Translations under genes and position numbers: made by a program
The notes under the pieces: generated by a model
Told to the model about the DNA's origin: nothing
Databases searched by the model: none
What the model saw: the letters and a program-made list of their open reading frames with translations, nothing else
Shown here: positions 18,605 to 30,883 of the stretch, piece by piece
Layout of the letters: each line of letters opens with the position of its first letter
Numbering within the stretch: the first letter of the stretch is position 1
NCBI RefSeq assembly: GCF_963675165.1
Contig: NC_087390.1
Coordinates: 1,963,501 to 2,027,500, forward strand
Reading direction: 5' to 3'
Length of the DNA stretch: 64,000 bases
Origin: Halichondria panicea
Taxonomy: Eukaryota > Porifera > Demospongiae > Suberitida > Halichondriidae

Positions 18605-20078
18605 GGGGGTGGTTACATTGTGATTAAAACAGAGTATTGGATGCGTCTTCATGAATTATGGTTTACCTGCATGGTCAGCAGTGGCTACGTTTTGGATTAT
18701 TAAATAATAATAGCTGCCAACAACAGGATTCTTGGAGAGGATGTAACACATATATACCTGTACGTACATTACTTACCTGAGGCATTTCTTTGTGCCCGTT
18801 CTTGAGCTTTTTTTCAAGTTTAGCAACCATCCGGCGATCATTCTCAAGTTCAAAGTCTTTATTTGCTAGCTCCGTTTCGTGCTGCTCTTTTTCAGCCTCC
18901 ATTTCTTTGGCCGTATCTTCAAGCTTCTGGCGATATTCAGTCAACTCGCTCTGTAAAGTGGTGCTCTTTCGATCTAAATCTTCGAGAAGTGATTGCTTCT
19001 TCGTTTTATCCATTACTGCTTCGTCAAGAATTCTCTCAAGTACGGCAATCCTCTCCAGTTGTTTCTTATTATCAGTGCGTAGAGTAGTCAGTTGTTGATC
19101 CTTTTCCTTGCGTACAGCGTTAGCTTTCATAAGATCGACCGAATATTTGGCAACTTTCTTAACCTCGGTTTCTCTCCACGTCAACTCTTCAAAGAGTGAG
19201 GTTAACTCTGATTCGTCAGCTATTGCTTTCTTCATTAATTCGTTATTCTCGTTAGCAAGCCTTTCGTTATCTTCCATAGCATTAGTGCAATCAACTACTA
19301 CGTCTCCAAGCTGGATTTCGAGCTTTTGTATATCGCACATTAGGGCCTTGTTTTCGGTGTCTAAAAGAGAAGCATGTTTCTTAGCATTTCGTATCAGGTG
19401 ATCTTCTAGGTCTCGTCGCATCAACCATGCATCACAACCGGCGTAGTGATAATCACAATTTACCGTCGTTAAGGAACAGTCGTTGACAAGATGAGAGTTA
19501 AGCTTAAATCTTGGAAACCTTTCGCCACAATCGTTACTGCAATCAACCGGATGCTTTTCACATACACCATAGTGTTGATTACTTAGAATATACTTGGTTC
19601 CGGTGAAATTATTACAAAACTCGCACATGTACGGCTTTTGTGGACATGTTTCCTCGTGATCATCAATTTCACCCCTGGAATGTGAATTATCGCAATAGAG
19701 ACATTTTATCGGTACATATAAGCATCCTTCGAGGCGGTTCTTTGGAGGCTTAGGATCGATATTAAGATGATCATCGTAGTCAGCCAACAGTCCCGTCCAT
19801 TCACAGCCAAACTTCTTATTCGAGCAGTACACCTTCTTCTGAAATAGATCGCGTTTCAATCGTTTGTCCTCGGCTAGAGGTTTTGGAATACCTTTACAAA
19901 GAGGACATTGAGACTTTGGAGTATCCACTATTGGCTTTATACAGAGGTAGCAGAAGCTGTTCCCACAGCAGTGAACAATGAAGGGATCTCGTAGTATGCT
20001 GAGACAAATCGAGCAATCGGATTGAAGCTCTCTAGGAGGTTCCACGAACTCTGCATCGTAACCACTCAGCTCAGCCAT
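17302..20078 (-). CDS. RING / TRAF-type zinc finger / coiled-coil protein with C-terminal RRM-like domain
   Basis: Exon 1 (20078-18777) is 434 codons. It encodes a RING-like CSICLSIL...CCGNSFCYLC...CPLC (residues 23-61), a CDNSH...C-type TRAF zinc-finger run to about residue 225, then a coiled coil of about 200 residues. Phase-0 splices lead to an optional 18-nt microexon (18684-18667), then 18528-18382, 18114-18007 and 17694-17302. The last exon ends in an RRM-like fold (KQYKLMIRNTP...DEEILKCFSRFGRIYHMD...TALIYDNMESV). TRAF-like RING proteins are E3 ligases or signalling scaffolds; an RRM would add RNA binding. The RING His position is Asn (CGN), which may weaken zinc binding. If the first donor is not used, a 467-residue form ends at 18675. 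The domain join rests on splice phases only. Confidence 0.7.
18556..18597 (+). repeat. GT microsatellite in intron of the RING/RRM gene
   Basis: A pure (TG)n run in the intron between 18528 and 18667. Confidence 0.9.
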
Positions 20079-20474
20079 TTTCCAGGGGTAATTGGTACCT
20101 GTATATTATATATAATTATATCAACTATATAAATTATTGCATCATTTTTATTTTTTTAGGATTGTGGCCTGGGATAGCTAGTTTAGCTTTAGTTGTGTGT
20201 GTTAGCTATGACAAACAAACCAACTGTACTAGACTAGAATAACTCGTGAATTACTTACACAAGAACAGGACCAGAAGATCAAGAACACCCAAAGTAGGTT
20301 TTGTAACTTTTGCCAGCTAGCTAGCTGCTAGGTCAGCACTTCTTGCAGACACCAGCCCCTCCCACTTCAACAACAACCGACACACCTCAAGAAGAGAGAC
20401 GAGAGAGGAGAGCCACTATTAAAACTTTCACACAACATACAGAGCTAGCTAGAGCCAGAGGAGCCCTGGCATGC
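20079..20474. promoter_or_regulatory. Divergent 5' region between RING/RRM gene and histidine phosphatase A
   Basis: About 400 bases separate the two divergent start codons. The phosphatase frame stays open upstream to an ATG at 20343, so an N-terminal extension is possible. No clear TATA box. Confidence 0.35.
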
Positions 20475-22136
20475 ATGATGTCCACTAGCACCAGGAATAG
20501 ATTATTCCTTCTCAGACATGGAGAGGTGAGTCTAGTCATAGATTGAAGAGTTAGAGGGATAGGAAACGGTTTGTATCTCGAGTAACATCCGCGCTACGCT
20601 GCGGTTTAATCGAGGCCATCACAACAATATCTATTTCTACACTCAGTGCATAATAAACTATAAGTAACTGTGCTTAGTCCGTGCAACTCACTTATATTTC
20701 AAGGTCTATACCTATTGTAGTAGTCATAACCAGCACGCTTACACGTTACATGTTCCAATAGCTCTAAAACAGCCTTGGGAACATATAACTTTATTGGAAA
20801 GTCTCTTTTTACTGGGTGTGGTCAGTCATTAGCAAGTACTACACGTGGCTCATGGACTAGGGGTGTTATAAGTTGCTGAAAGAGATGATGTCTCGAGGAA
20901 ACACAGCTTTGGGAGTTACCCGGCAAAAATGTGGTTAATAGCCTCGTTCATAGGGCGTAGCGCGGATAATTTTCGAGGCTCCACTGCAGATTCAATGTAA
21001 AATCATCACGTGCACCACTCCGTTTCCTATCCCTCTAACTCTTCAATCTATGGTCTAGTTAGCTTCCAGAAACACTCTGCACCCGATTGTCATAATTATT
21101 GTGCAAGAGACCATCTATGTCTAGACGTACCTAGCTAGCTATACCGTGTATACTTTGTAGTGCACTGTTTTCTTACAATTGAATGTTTATACCTGCATGT
21201 GATCACAGAGTGAGGCTAACGTTGCCAATCGGATCGTCTCCAGTCCAGAGGAAGGAATTAAATCATGGGGGCTCACTGTTAATGGTAGACAACAAGCAAT
21301 AAAGGTAAGGGGTCTATGCCAAACATTGTTCTAATTATTTACATAGATCACAGATGGTACATTGCTAGCTAGTTAATGGATCTAGATACATGTACATCCG
21401 TAGGTTGAGCTAACTTAAGTTCCGTTCAATGTTGATTTTCTGAAAGCGTAGCTCTTCAATTTACACACAAATTCCCCTCTTTTCCCCCACTTATAGCCAC
21501 ACGCAGATGTTTCTGAGGCTATGATTTTAATGCACCATCTGAATGGGCTCGCAATGAGCTTTCAAAAAATGAGTTATGTCTACTCAAAGACACAAACGTA
21601 TTACTTGTCATGTGCAGTACAGACTCTTTAATTAGCCTACCAGTACTAACATATAAAATTCTTCATTGCAGGCATCTCAAAAGCTTCAAGATACTCTTGA
21701 TTGTGAACAAATTTCTAACTTGATAATAATTTCCTCCGACTTCAAACGTACCAGAGAAACAGCTGAAGTCATTCACCGGTGTCTCGAGCCTCTTGCACCA
21801 GTAAAACTAGAACGCCGACTTAGAGAGAGAAACTTCGGCTCTTTAAATGGCAGCCATTCTTCACACTATGAGAAGGTTTGGGAGCAAGATGCCATGAGTG
21901 CTGAGCATACAAGCTATGGCTGTGAGTCGGTTGCGAGTGTGTTTTCAAGAACATCAGAACTTGTTAGGGAAATTGAAAGCGAAAGCCAAGACAAGATTGT
22001 TTTATTGGTGTCTCATGGCGACACTTGCCAAATCACTCTGACTGGATACAAAGGATTGGCCCCCCACGAACACAGGAAACTACCCCATCTGAACAATTGT
22101 GACATTGTTGAATTGACTCGTGTAGCTAATTTATAA
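20475..22136 (+). CDS. Histidine phosphatase superfamily protein A (phosphoglycerate-mutase-like)
   Basis: Three exons (20475-20525, 21209-21304, 21672-22136) give 203 residues. The catalytic signature RLFLLRHGESEANV sits at the very N-terminus. RRLRERNFGSLNG supplies the second arginine region, and LVSHGDTCQ supplies the second catalytic histidine. SDFKRTRETAEVI is the usual branch-1 motif. Members transfer phosphate through a phospho-histidine; short stand-alone forms such as this are typically phosphatases of small metabolites or proteins. Substrate cannot be read. The 96-nt middle exon is the same size in the two neighbouring paralogues. An in-frame upstream ATG at 20343 would add 44 residues; the downstream pair ATGATG was preferred. 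A transposon sits in intron 1. Confidence 0.85.
20537..21052. mobile_element. Inverted-repeat transposon in phosphatase A intron, 7-bp target duplication
   Basis: The ends are CATAGATTGAAGAGTTAGAG (left) and its complement ending CTTCAATCTATG (right). The arms continue through GGGATAGGAAACGG / CCGTTTCCTATCCC. GTCTAGT is duplicated at 20530-20536 and 21053-21059. The left duplication begins 4 bases into the intron. No open frame. Confidence 0.8.
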
Positions 22137-22195
22137 CAGTGTTTGAAATTATTCCACTCATAATAATACGGAAATCTTGCACAACCATTATTGAC

Positions 22196-22201
22196 AATAA
22201 A
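22196..22201 (+). other. Polyadenylation signal of histidine phosphatase A
   Basis: AATAAA lies 60 bases after the stop codon. Only 99 bases separate the stop codons of this gene and the convergent paralogue B. Confidence 0.55.
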
Positions 22202-22235
22202 TATTATAAGCCATGTTAAAAATGAATATTTGAGT

Positions 22236-23159
22236 TCACACAAATATAAATTCCCTAATGTCACAGTTTCTAAAGTTCTTTAAGTGATCGTATCTCTCAT
22301 TAGGGGGAACTCCATTGCATATAGCCCAAAGTACTTGCAACGGGTCTCCATGGGAAACAAGCACGACAATCTTATCAGTGTACTCTTCTTCGATTGTCTT
22401 CAACACTCGGGTCACCCGGACAACCATCTCTGAGACTGTTTCGCACCCGGAAACGCTTTGCGTAGGATTGATTCGATCTTGCTCCAATAGAACAGAGTAA
22501 GCTTCTTGCCATGGTCGGAGGTGAAACTCTCCAAGCCCTCTTTCTCGAAGTAAAATATCAGTTCGAAGAGGGGCCTTAACTTTGAAGTGGCTGTGAATGA
22601 ATTGAGCAGTTTCAAATGTTCTTTTAAAGTCTGAAGTGATCACAACAATCTTCTCTGTCAGGTCGTCAGTGCTACCAGAGTCAGTTAAAATGGCTTCAAG
22701 TTTCTTACCAGCCTGGAGGGGGAGGGAGGGGAAGAAGGAACGTGTGATAGAGGCAATCACCAATCGACAAATGAGAACATAGTATTGGCAAAGTCGCTAT
22801 TTGATATAATATTAATTTACTTGCTTAACCTCCATGACCTCTACCTACCTCCTTAGCTTGCTGCTCTCCTTTCTCCACTAGACCAAACGATGGTACTCCG
22901 TCCTTGGGATCTGACACTAGAACCCCCTGTACGTTACTCTCAGCCTGCACAAACCAATAGCAATTATAAATAGCAAAACATAGTCGAGTCAATCATGTGG
23001 TGTTTAATAATAGTGGTATTGCATGTAGCCTAACAGCCAAGTTATTATGCTCTTAATTACCAATCCATGCCTGACTAGAAATATCCTGTTCTTCAAGGTG
23101 CCGGTGGTAGTGCTGTCAGCAGGACCAGGACCAGGGAGAGTACTAGATCTTGTAGCCAT
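22236..23159 (-). CDS. Histidine phosphatase superfamily protein B
   Basis: Exons 23159-23061, 22944-22849 and 22712-22236 give 223 residues. The N-terminal extension (about 25 residues, Pro/Gly/Ser/Thr-rich) precedes RIFLVRHGLAESNV, so the usual Glu/Gln after RHG is Leu. The other catalytic motifs are present: TSDFKRTFETAQ, RERGLGEF and VLVSHGDPLQV. It is tail-to-tail with paralogue A and tandem with paralogue C. All three share exon phases and the 96-nt middle exon, so they arose by gene duplication. Likely a phosphatase; substrate unknown. Confidence 0.85.
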
Positions 23160-23291
23160 TGTGAAGATACAGTGCGAAGATAAGAATTGTCTTTCCTGCC
23201 CCACCCCTCTACATGCAATCATACATCTACATCTACATCTACACAAATACACATTCCATAAAAATAGGTCTAGCATGCACGCAATGAGCTG

Positions 23292-24345
23292 CTACACAAA
23301 TTTAAATTCTCTAACTTCACAGTTCTTGAAATGTTTTAGATCCTTGAATCTCTCAGTAGAGGAGACTCCATTGCATAATGCCCAGAGCACTTGTAGTGGG
23401 TTACTGTGGGAGATAATCACTACAATCTTATCGGTATACTCTTCCTCGATTGTCTTCAGCGCTCTCATCACCCGGACAACCATCTCAGGTACAGGCTCGC
23501 AACCACGAACTCGTTCGGTAGGGTTGACCCTGTCATTTTCGAGGATAATTGGCAGTGCCTCTTTCCAGGGAGCTCGATTAAACTCTCCAAAGTCTCTTTC
23601 CCGAAGTGCTACATCAGTTTTGATTGGGGTCTTTGGTTTAAAATGACTGTGCATGATTTGAGCAGTCTCTATTGCTCGTTTGAAGTCTGAAGAGACGATC
23701 ACCAACTTCTTTGTGAGCTCCTCAGCTGTAACCGTGTCTGCAGTCAAATTGACTTCAAGGTTTTCAGCAGCCTGAGAGATAAATCATTTTTTACTATTTT
23801 TGAGTAGAGCTATAGCTAATGCCTAGCGCTTTTAGCTCAGACAAATGATTCAGATAAACGAAACATCTCGCATGTACGTATATAGATCTATATACATGTA
23901 CAGTGTGTGCTCCGTGACAGTATGGTACGGTTACCTCCATGGATTCTGTCCTCCCTTTCTCTACTAGACCAAACGATGGCACCCCATCTCTGGGGTCTGA
24001 CACTAGAACCCCTTGCACATTACATTCAGCCTGCAGGGAGAGCTTGCATTGGTCAATGAACATAAATGGCATATCAAGACTTATTAGTTGTCCCGGCAGT
24101 GGAAGACGACGCTGACAGATTAGTCTCGGGCCAGACCTATTAAATATCTTGGGGGCAAAATCAAGTCTCTAGAGCTGGAATTTTCCCCTTCTTCCCTTTG
24201 AGAAAAGGTCTGGCCCCCTCCCTAACTATAACTTACAGATACTAAATAAACTGAGAACATGGATTTCACTCACCAAACCATGCCTCATCAGAAATACCCT
24301 ATTTTTCAAGGGCCAAGCCTCTAGATCTCCAGTAAGTGTGGTCAT
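23292..24345 (-). CDS. Histidine phosphatase superfamily protein C
   Basis: Exons 24345-24274, 24030-23935 and 23771-23292 give 215 residues. Key motifs are RVFLMRHGLAE (Leu after RHG, as in B), SSDFKRAIETAQ, RERDFGEFN and VIISHSNPLQV. The last has Ser-Asn where A and B have Gly-Asp next to the second catalytic histidine, which may change activity. It is closest to B in sequence (same VQGVLVSDP-D/RDGVPSFGLVEKG middle exon). Role beyond a phospho-histidine phosphatase fold cannot be stated. Confidence 0.83.
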
Positions 24346-24586
24346 TTCACTGCACTGCACTTATATACTAGCTATATGTGGACTATATAATTACTGTATT
24401 ATTACTGTATGAATCATCATCTTTTGAGTGTTTAATAACTGCATCATCATTCTGTTGGCACAATAATTATTATATAATGATATTCATCAGCAATTTGCAC
24501 ACAAGTGATGTGGCTTTGAGGCCATTTAGTTTTAATTGAATGTTTGCACACATAGACTACAGTACATATACAATGTGAAAAGCAGA

Positions 24587-27500
24587 TCAATTAATTAGTG
24601 TCTCATGTTCTACAATTACAAAATCGGTGTCACCAGTCAAACCACTGAGTTCTTTGGGAGTTATTCGTCCAAATCTATGCACAAGCGTTATTCCCCTGTG
24701 GAAGACCATAGCTGCAAACTGAACAACTATGATGAAGCCATATACCACTAAGAAAAGCAATTGAAAAGCTTGCGTATCTAAGCCATAATCGGCGAGGAGT
24801 GGGAATTTAACAATGTACAACACCAAAAGCCACATCATATTGATTAAGAAGAGACCGATTAGAGTGGCATTTCGGAGATTACGAAGTGACCTCTTGAGAT
24901 CTTTCACAGATGTGAGCTGCTCAGAAGTTGGTTTGAGTTGATCAGCAACAAGATTCTTCCAAAAATTCTCTTCTTGGCTATCCAGTTCGCTAGTAGGTTT
25001 CATTTCTATATCCGCTTTCGTTTTGGCCATCTTCTGTTCGACTGTATAAGGAAGCAACAATCGTTACAGTAACACTTTAGACTCAATTATGCATGCATGT
25101 ACACAGACTATACTTTTGTTTGGGTAAACCAGGAAATGTAGTGCCTTCACCAGCCGTTGTAAGTGTGCTGGAAGTACAAAACAGATCACAAAATTAATAA
25201 TGAAGCTACTCCATTTTTTTTATGTACCTCTTTTGGTGATTCCCATTGCTATCAAGTCAACTTCCGTCAACCCTTTCAAATTCTCTACATCGGCATTCTT
25301 ACTGTATCCTTCTTTCTTAAACAAATCAATGTGTTCCTCCATGTTTAACTTTGTCAACCAAGAAGCCACATCTCTCTGCAAGTGTATGGCGCCGGCATAA
25401 TTATACTGTCATGTAGCTATATACTGGCGTAAGAAAAATTTCTTAGGCTTTCACTGACTTACAGGCACATCCACGTGAATAGAAAACGATGGAAGCTTTG
25501 CAGCAGCTTTGAGAATACGAAGTCTGTACCCACGCTTTTCAATTCCTATTGCTTCCAAATCCTACAATAAATGCATCAAAATAGAATAAGCAGCTGATAA
25601 TAGCATACCTCAAGCGTCATTGTTGCAATGTAGTGTAGTGTGGTGTAGCCATGCTCTTCAAATTTCTTGATGTAGTCCTGCATGTGATACGTAATAGAAA
25701 TTATTGCATGAGACCGAGTGTTTTATGAGCCTGCACAAGCATGAGGGCGAGTTGCCTGCATGTATATTGCAAAACACAAGGATTTCTCATGCTATAATTA
25801 TATATCACGACAACCCCTTACCAAATTATGTCTTGAGGCTACGTGACCGTGTAATATAACACAGAAGGGACTGTAAGACTTTTTTACACCCTTACACCCT
25901 TGTTACCTTGACAACGTGATATATAAACTACTTATACACAATGCCTTGTGGGTTACCCTGTTCGTGTACCTCATCACATTCGCATTCTTCCCCACTGAGC
26001 CACTGTTGTGCAGTGTCTTCCATAGCAGCACAAGCCACTAGCATAGGATCGTCTTCGGAATCACCTGTTCAATAAAGAAGCGATTGTAATGTAAGAAACA
26101 AAATTTACAATTCTTACTAGAGCTTAAGAGGTCTATCTCCTCTCGGGGTACTTGGGCAGGGGCATCTGACCGACAGCACCTACTCTGAACGCAACACCAA
26201 AACCACGCCATTTTAAAGTACTTTCCCCATCCGAGCAATCCTTTGTCAATTCCACTGCTGCCTTCCCGAGTGCCCCAGCTTTGAGAGTCCAGATTAGCAG
26301 CCGAGTAGATCAGCAACAGCAAATAGCCCGAGGGCAAGGCCAAGATATACCAAATACAGTGGAAAAGACAGGCAAACTCGGTAGGATGCAAGAGGGCAGC
26401 TGTGAGGAACGTAAATGCAAATAGGCCAAAGTACATGGTACTTATGCTAACTGGGAGCTTAAATTGATGACCGAAAGACATAGTTTCCAAGAAATTTACA
26501 GCTTCTTCGCATTTTGTATAAGCCTTTAGATCTACGACCTGAGAACAATTTGGAGCGTTCAGTTCAGTTAGGTCTGGATGATGAAAGATGGCATTGACAA
26601 TGTGACTAAAAATTCCCGAAATAACAATCACCATCACCATCACAAACAAAAAAGTCAGAATCTTTGCCACTTCTATTTGCGTCTTGGGAGAAGAGTAAAG
26701 GCAAACCACTCCATATAACAGGCTCACAATCACAAGAACAAAAATGACAAGAGAAACCACAACATCAGAAATAGAGAACGCTGACTGAAGGCCTGAGGCA
26801 ATCACCAATATCACCGTGGCGGGGGATATAGCCGTGGAGAACACCATAATAGCTTGAAACAGAATGAACAAAAAAGACACGGTGTCATTAGCACGGATTA
26901 TGGTAAACAGATTAGTGAACAACAAGCTTAGGTTGGCAAGAGTGGATGGAATCCACCTTCTACGCTGGGCATAAAATTGCTCAAATGTTTGCGGGCAATA
27001 GGTTTTGCTTTCGGAGGTAGCACAATATTCGAGTCGCCAGCCTTTCTCAATAAGAAGTGTACACAGCCATCGATCTTCACCCATATCCTTCATTAGAAAC
27101 TCCATCCCATTGGTCGCCACGGTAGAGTACGTTTCAAGAACCCCCTGTAGAGCACTGCAACGAAATACGCTAAAGCAGCCAGGAGAGCAGAGGACACATC
27201 CTAGCAAATGCTCGGCCGGTTTTTGGAACCAATGCCCTATTGCATAATCGAATATTTGGTACCAATACAGAGGCCCCGAGCCCTTAGGGTGTGTACGGGC
27301 ACATACCGCTCCAACACGATGATTAGAGTCGAGCATGTCCAATAGAAGAACAGCTGACTTCGGAGTAAAATCGACATCGGCGTCTGTTGTAAGTATGAAA
27401 GTGTTTTCAAGCGTCATTTTTTGACCAGCGTTAAGTTGATCACACTCGCCAATCCGATGTTTGATGATGTAGTTCATGTACATGACTTGGCTCCACCTCT

Positions 27501-30414
27501 TCTTTGGCTTAACCAGATTCTTATCTTTGAAGTGAATGTGAAAAGGCATGTGTTCTACATCATTTAGCTGGTACCGAAGGCACATTCCGTAGGGTGTTTT
27601 TTTCTTAATCCCTTCGTCTGGTTTCTTCCCAAATGTATCTTCGAGGAGAGCTAGCAATTGAAGACCAAATTGCAGCAACTGAGTTCCGTTCAGAGCGCCA
27701 TCAAAGAAGATGTGCGACTCGTAGGAGTCACAATTAGGTAACTGCTTTGTCTTTTCTCTTTCATATTGTTTTGCTATGCCATTGATTGATGTTAATACTT
27801 GCTTCATCTCGTTAAAATCTTCTCGGTACATTGTCGTACAAATAAATATAGTTCTTGGTTTTCTAGGCACCTCATTTTCTCTCTGGGTGTTTTGTTTTCG
27901 GGCATGCTTTTTGATTTGTCTGTTCAATATCATTTGCTGCTCCAGAAAAATGCCGTCATAGTAAGGAACCAAAAACATATTCGAGTCTATTGAAAGAATG
28001 ACATTTCTTTTTGTACATATATAAAACCCAATTCCTAACACTTGGCCTACCCACAGAAAAAAAAGAGCAGTAGGTCCCCATGGATACACAGCTGCATCTG
28101 CACTGAAGTGTAGAAACAAAGGAAACGAGAAGTATTTGATAATATAATAAGCAATGACTGATATAGGAGTGGAAACAAGCAAGGGAAATGCCATACTATA
28201 TGGTCCAAGAGTCATTGTACATGCCACCCAAGCAAAAATGTAAGCGAAGAGAGTGGTGAAAATCTGAATGATAAAAATTGATAATGTTTGACCACTGAAG
28301 TGAACCGCACCGGAGACACAAGAGCTATTCAGACAAAGGGGATCTATCTGATGAGTAAGCCTGAACACAGTGTACGTCACAAAGGGATACAATAGCAGAC
28401 GGACAAACGAGTTGATGAAGCCTGTAAAGTGCAATGTATATTACACTTCGTATTGTAATTTACACTTGTCACAACGACACAATGGCACAATGAAGCATAT
28501 CACACTGTATGCACACAACACGACACGTGCATTATATTAAAATCTGAGTTCTTTGGAAGAACACATTTACAATGAAAGCACCGCAGGTGCTGATGCCTCG
28601 GTGGAGATGCCAAAACTACATATAACATAAAGCTACTAATAACTGAACTTTATACACATAATGGATGCTGCAATGCAAAACTCAAGGAGTGGGTAATGAT
28701 CGACCATAATTGTTGTTAAAAACGATCGATGCCAGAGTTCAAGTCAAAATTAATGGCTGCCATCAGCAGAGCCTTGAAGCTCTCTTCTCACTCTTGCAGC
28801 TACCAATATAGCTAGCGTTCTAGTGCAGAGCTAACTACTAAGTAGAGTAGCAACACTCGGTAAAGTTTGGCTACGTGCTCTTCTGAAAAGGCTGCAATGG
28901 CATTCCAAGTAAGTAAAACTAGGCATAACTCGAGAACAAAGCATTATTTTGCAAATCTACGAATTAAAATCCAAGTAAACATGACTAGAAGCCTATAGAA
29001 ACTCTTACTTGCATGCACTTGATTCATCCTTGAGCAGCTGTAGCAGTCTACACACACACACACACACACTACCGTATACCTCACTTGCGCATGCGCACCA
29101 AGGCAAAATAATTAGACTATATGCAAGGCATAGATAAGAGATCAAACATTAATTAGCTTACTTGATTTATATCTTGTTGTTTTTACCTCCTCAGAATTAT
29201 TTTTTGCATAGATCAGCGCAATCCAGTCTTGAAACTTGTTCGTCCATACGAAAGATAAAATCAAAAGACAAATTGGGATAGCTACGATTGTTCTTAGCTC
29301 GTACAAATGGCTGCCCACATTCAGATAATGATTGAATGTAAGCCAAATAAACACAGCCATACTCGCTAACTGCAGAAGTAGAGCAGCTGTCTTCACAATC
29401 TTATTGTCGAGAAGCATCTTAAGGCAATGATAGATAACGGTAGGTTTTCTGTCCTTCCTTTTTAAGAGATCAGCATTCACAGGAAAATCGTCAACACCAT
29501 GTTCTTTATCCAGCGGAATGTAGCCTCCTCTTCTACATGACCGTTGGACACATTCGGGCTTCCTATATGTACAGGAACAAGTATCCACATACCGAATATC
29601 GACTAAAATCTGACAGAAGAAGACGCCACCCAGTAAAAGTAGGGAAATATCAGGAGGAAGTTCTGCCATTACCAGAAACACAAACACACTGATCGCTCCA
29701 ACTTCAATCACTGAAGCAATGATACCCTGTAGAAACAAAATGTCAGAGAAGCAGTTAAAATGCATGCCTTGTAAATTCAATGCATACAACGTCATGCACT
29801 ATATACACCTACGGCAATAAAGGACTTGAGTTTTGGCCACGGGAAGTTTTCGGCAGACTTTCCAAGCACTCCAAGAAAAAATGATCGCAAAAGTGTTATG
29901 AAAGTTGGAATGGTCATTACTAGAAGCAATTGCCAGTAGATGCTGATGGCTATATCCTCCACTGTGTCTAAGGGTAGAATGTCTTCTTCATTGTTAGAGT
30001 TTAACTGGGAACTGTTACGAGTAGCCTGTCTCAATTTATCTGTCAAACTAACAAGAGTTAGCTTGCTAAAAATTGTGAATGCCAAAACCAGAACAAAGAA
30101 GAAGAATCCAAAAACAATTTTTATGGCGAGAAAAATCCTTTTTTTTCTTCTGGATTCACTTTTGTCGTCTGCAGTTGGTCGCTCTTTGAGCTTTGGGTAT
30201 CTTTCTTTAGAGTCACTTCCAATGCTCTGTTTATCTTCATCATCATCCCTATATAGAAGTCATTGAAATGTCACATAGATCGATACAAATGAGTCATGTA
30301 GATAACGTATTTTAAACTATCTTTTTGCGTATTTTACGTAACATTAAATTGTTTACTTGATCACCTTTTCGGACACTCTTGGAATAGAATTTTACAATCT
30401 CCCTGGCTTGCCAT
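24587..30414 (-). CDS. Chitin synthase 1 (GT2, multi-pass, two SAM domains)
   Basis: Ten exons (30414-30365, 30248-29813, 29726-29162, 28421-26118, 26064-25970, 25677-25609, 25561-25463, 25375-25228, 25167-25114, 25041-24587) give 1424 residues. N-terminal membrane helices (about 60-380) precede a GT2 catalytic region. That region contains CTTMYRE, DADVDF (about 696), EDRWLCTLL (about 796) and QRRRW (about 836). More helices and the animal chitin-synthase SWGTRE motif (about 1064) follow. Two SAM domains (about 1140-1265) are unlike fungal enzymes. Two last helices end the protein. It polymerises UDP-GlcNAc into chitin at the plasma membrane. Paralogue 2 at 52791-60684 matches exon for exon. 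The tiny first exon (MASQGD...) fits in phase but is least certain. Confidence 0.92.
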
Positions 30415-30883
30415 TGAATAAACATACAATCAGACCTCAACAAGCTGAAAGCTGTGGTTTCACATGCACATGTGACCATGCACTTCTATATATGTAGAAC
30501 TATGAGTATCACAAACCACTTCCTGCATGAGGTATTTAAGAACTATAATGGTCATGGTAGATTCCATCTTTTCTTGCTAGTATCTATAGTAGATCTATGT
30601 TACTTAGGCAAATCTCCTGTTATCTCACAGTCAGTAATATCCAATGCATGCAGCACTCACTGAATAGACATCCGTAAATTTGAACTCATTCTGCAACTAA
30701 TTTTACAGCCCACCCTCATCTTGACAGAACAAGGCAATTATGGACGTATATAGATCTAGATAGAGGAAAGGGTTTATAGCGGCATGTGTATATATAGCTC
30801 ATGATCTCATCAAGAGTTCATTCATAGGACATAATGTTCGTAACAATTACTTGCTGTCACATGCATGCAATGCTCGAGACTTT

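Noticed and set aside
18790-19401. Plus-strand ORFs opposite the coiled-coil exon
   Set aside because: Shadow frames of the minus-strand RING/TRAF gene with low-complexity Ser/Leu composition.
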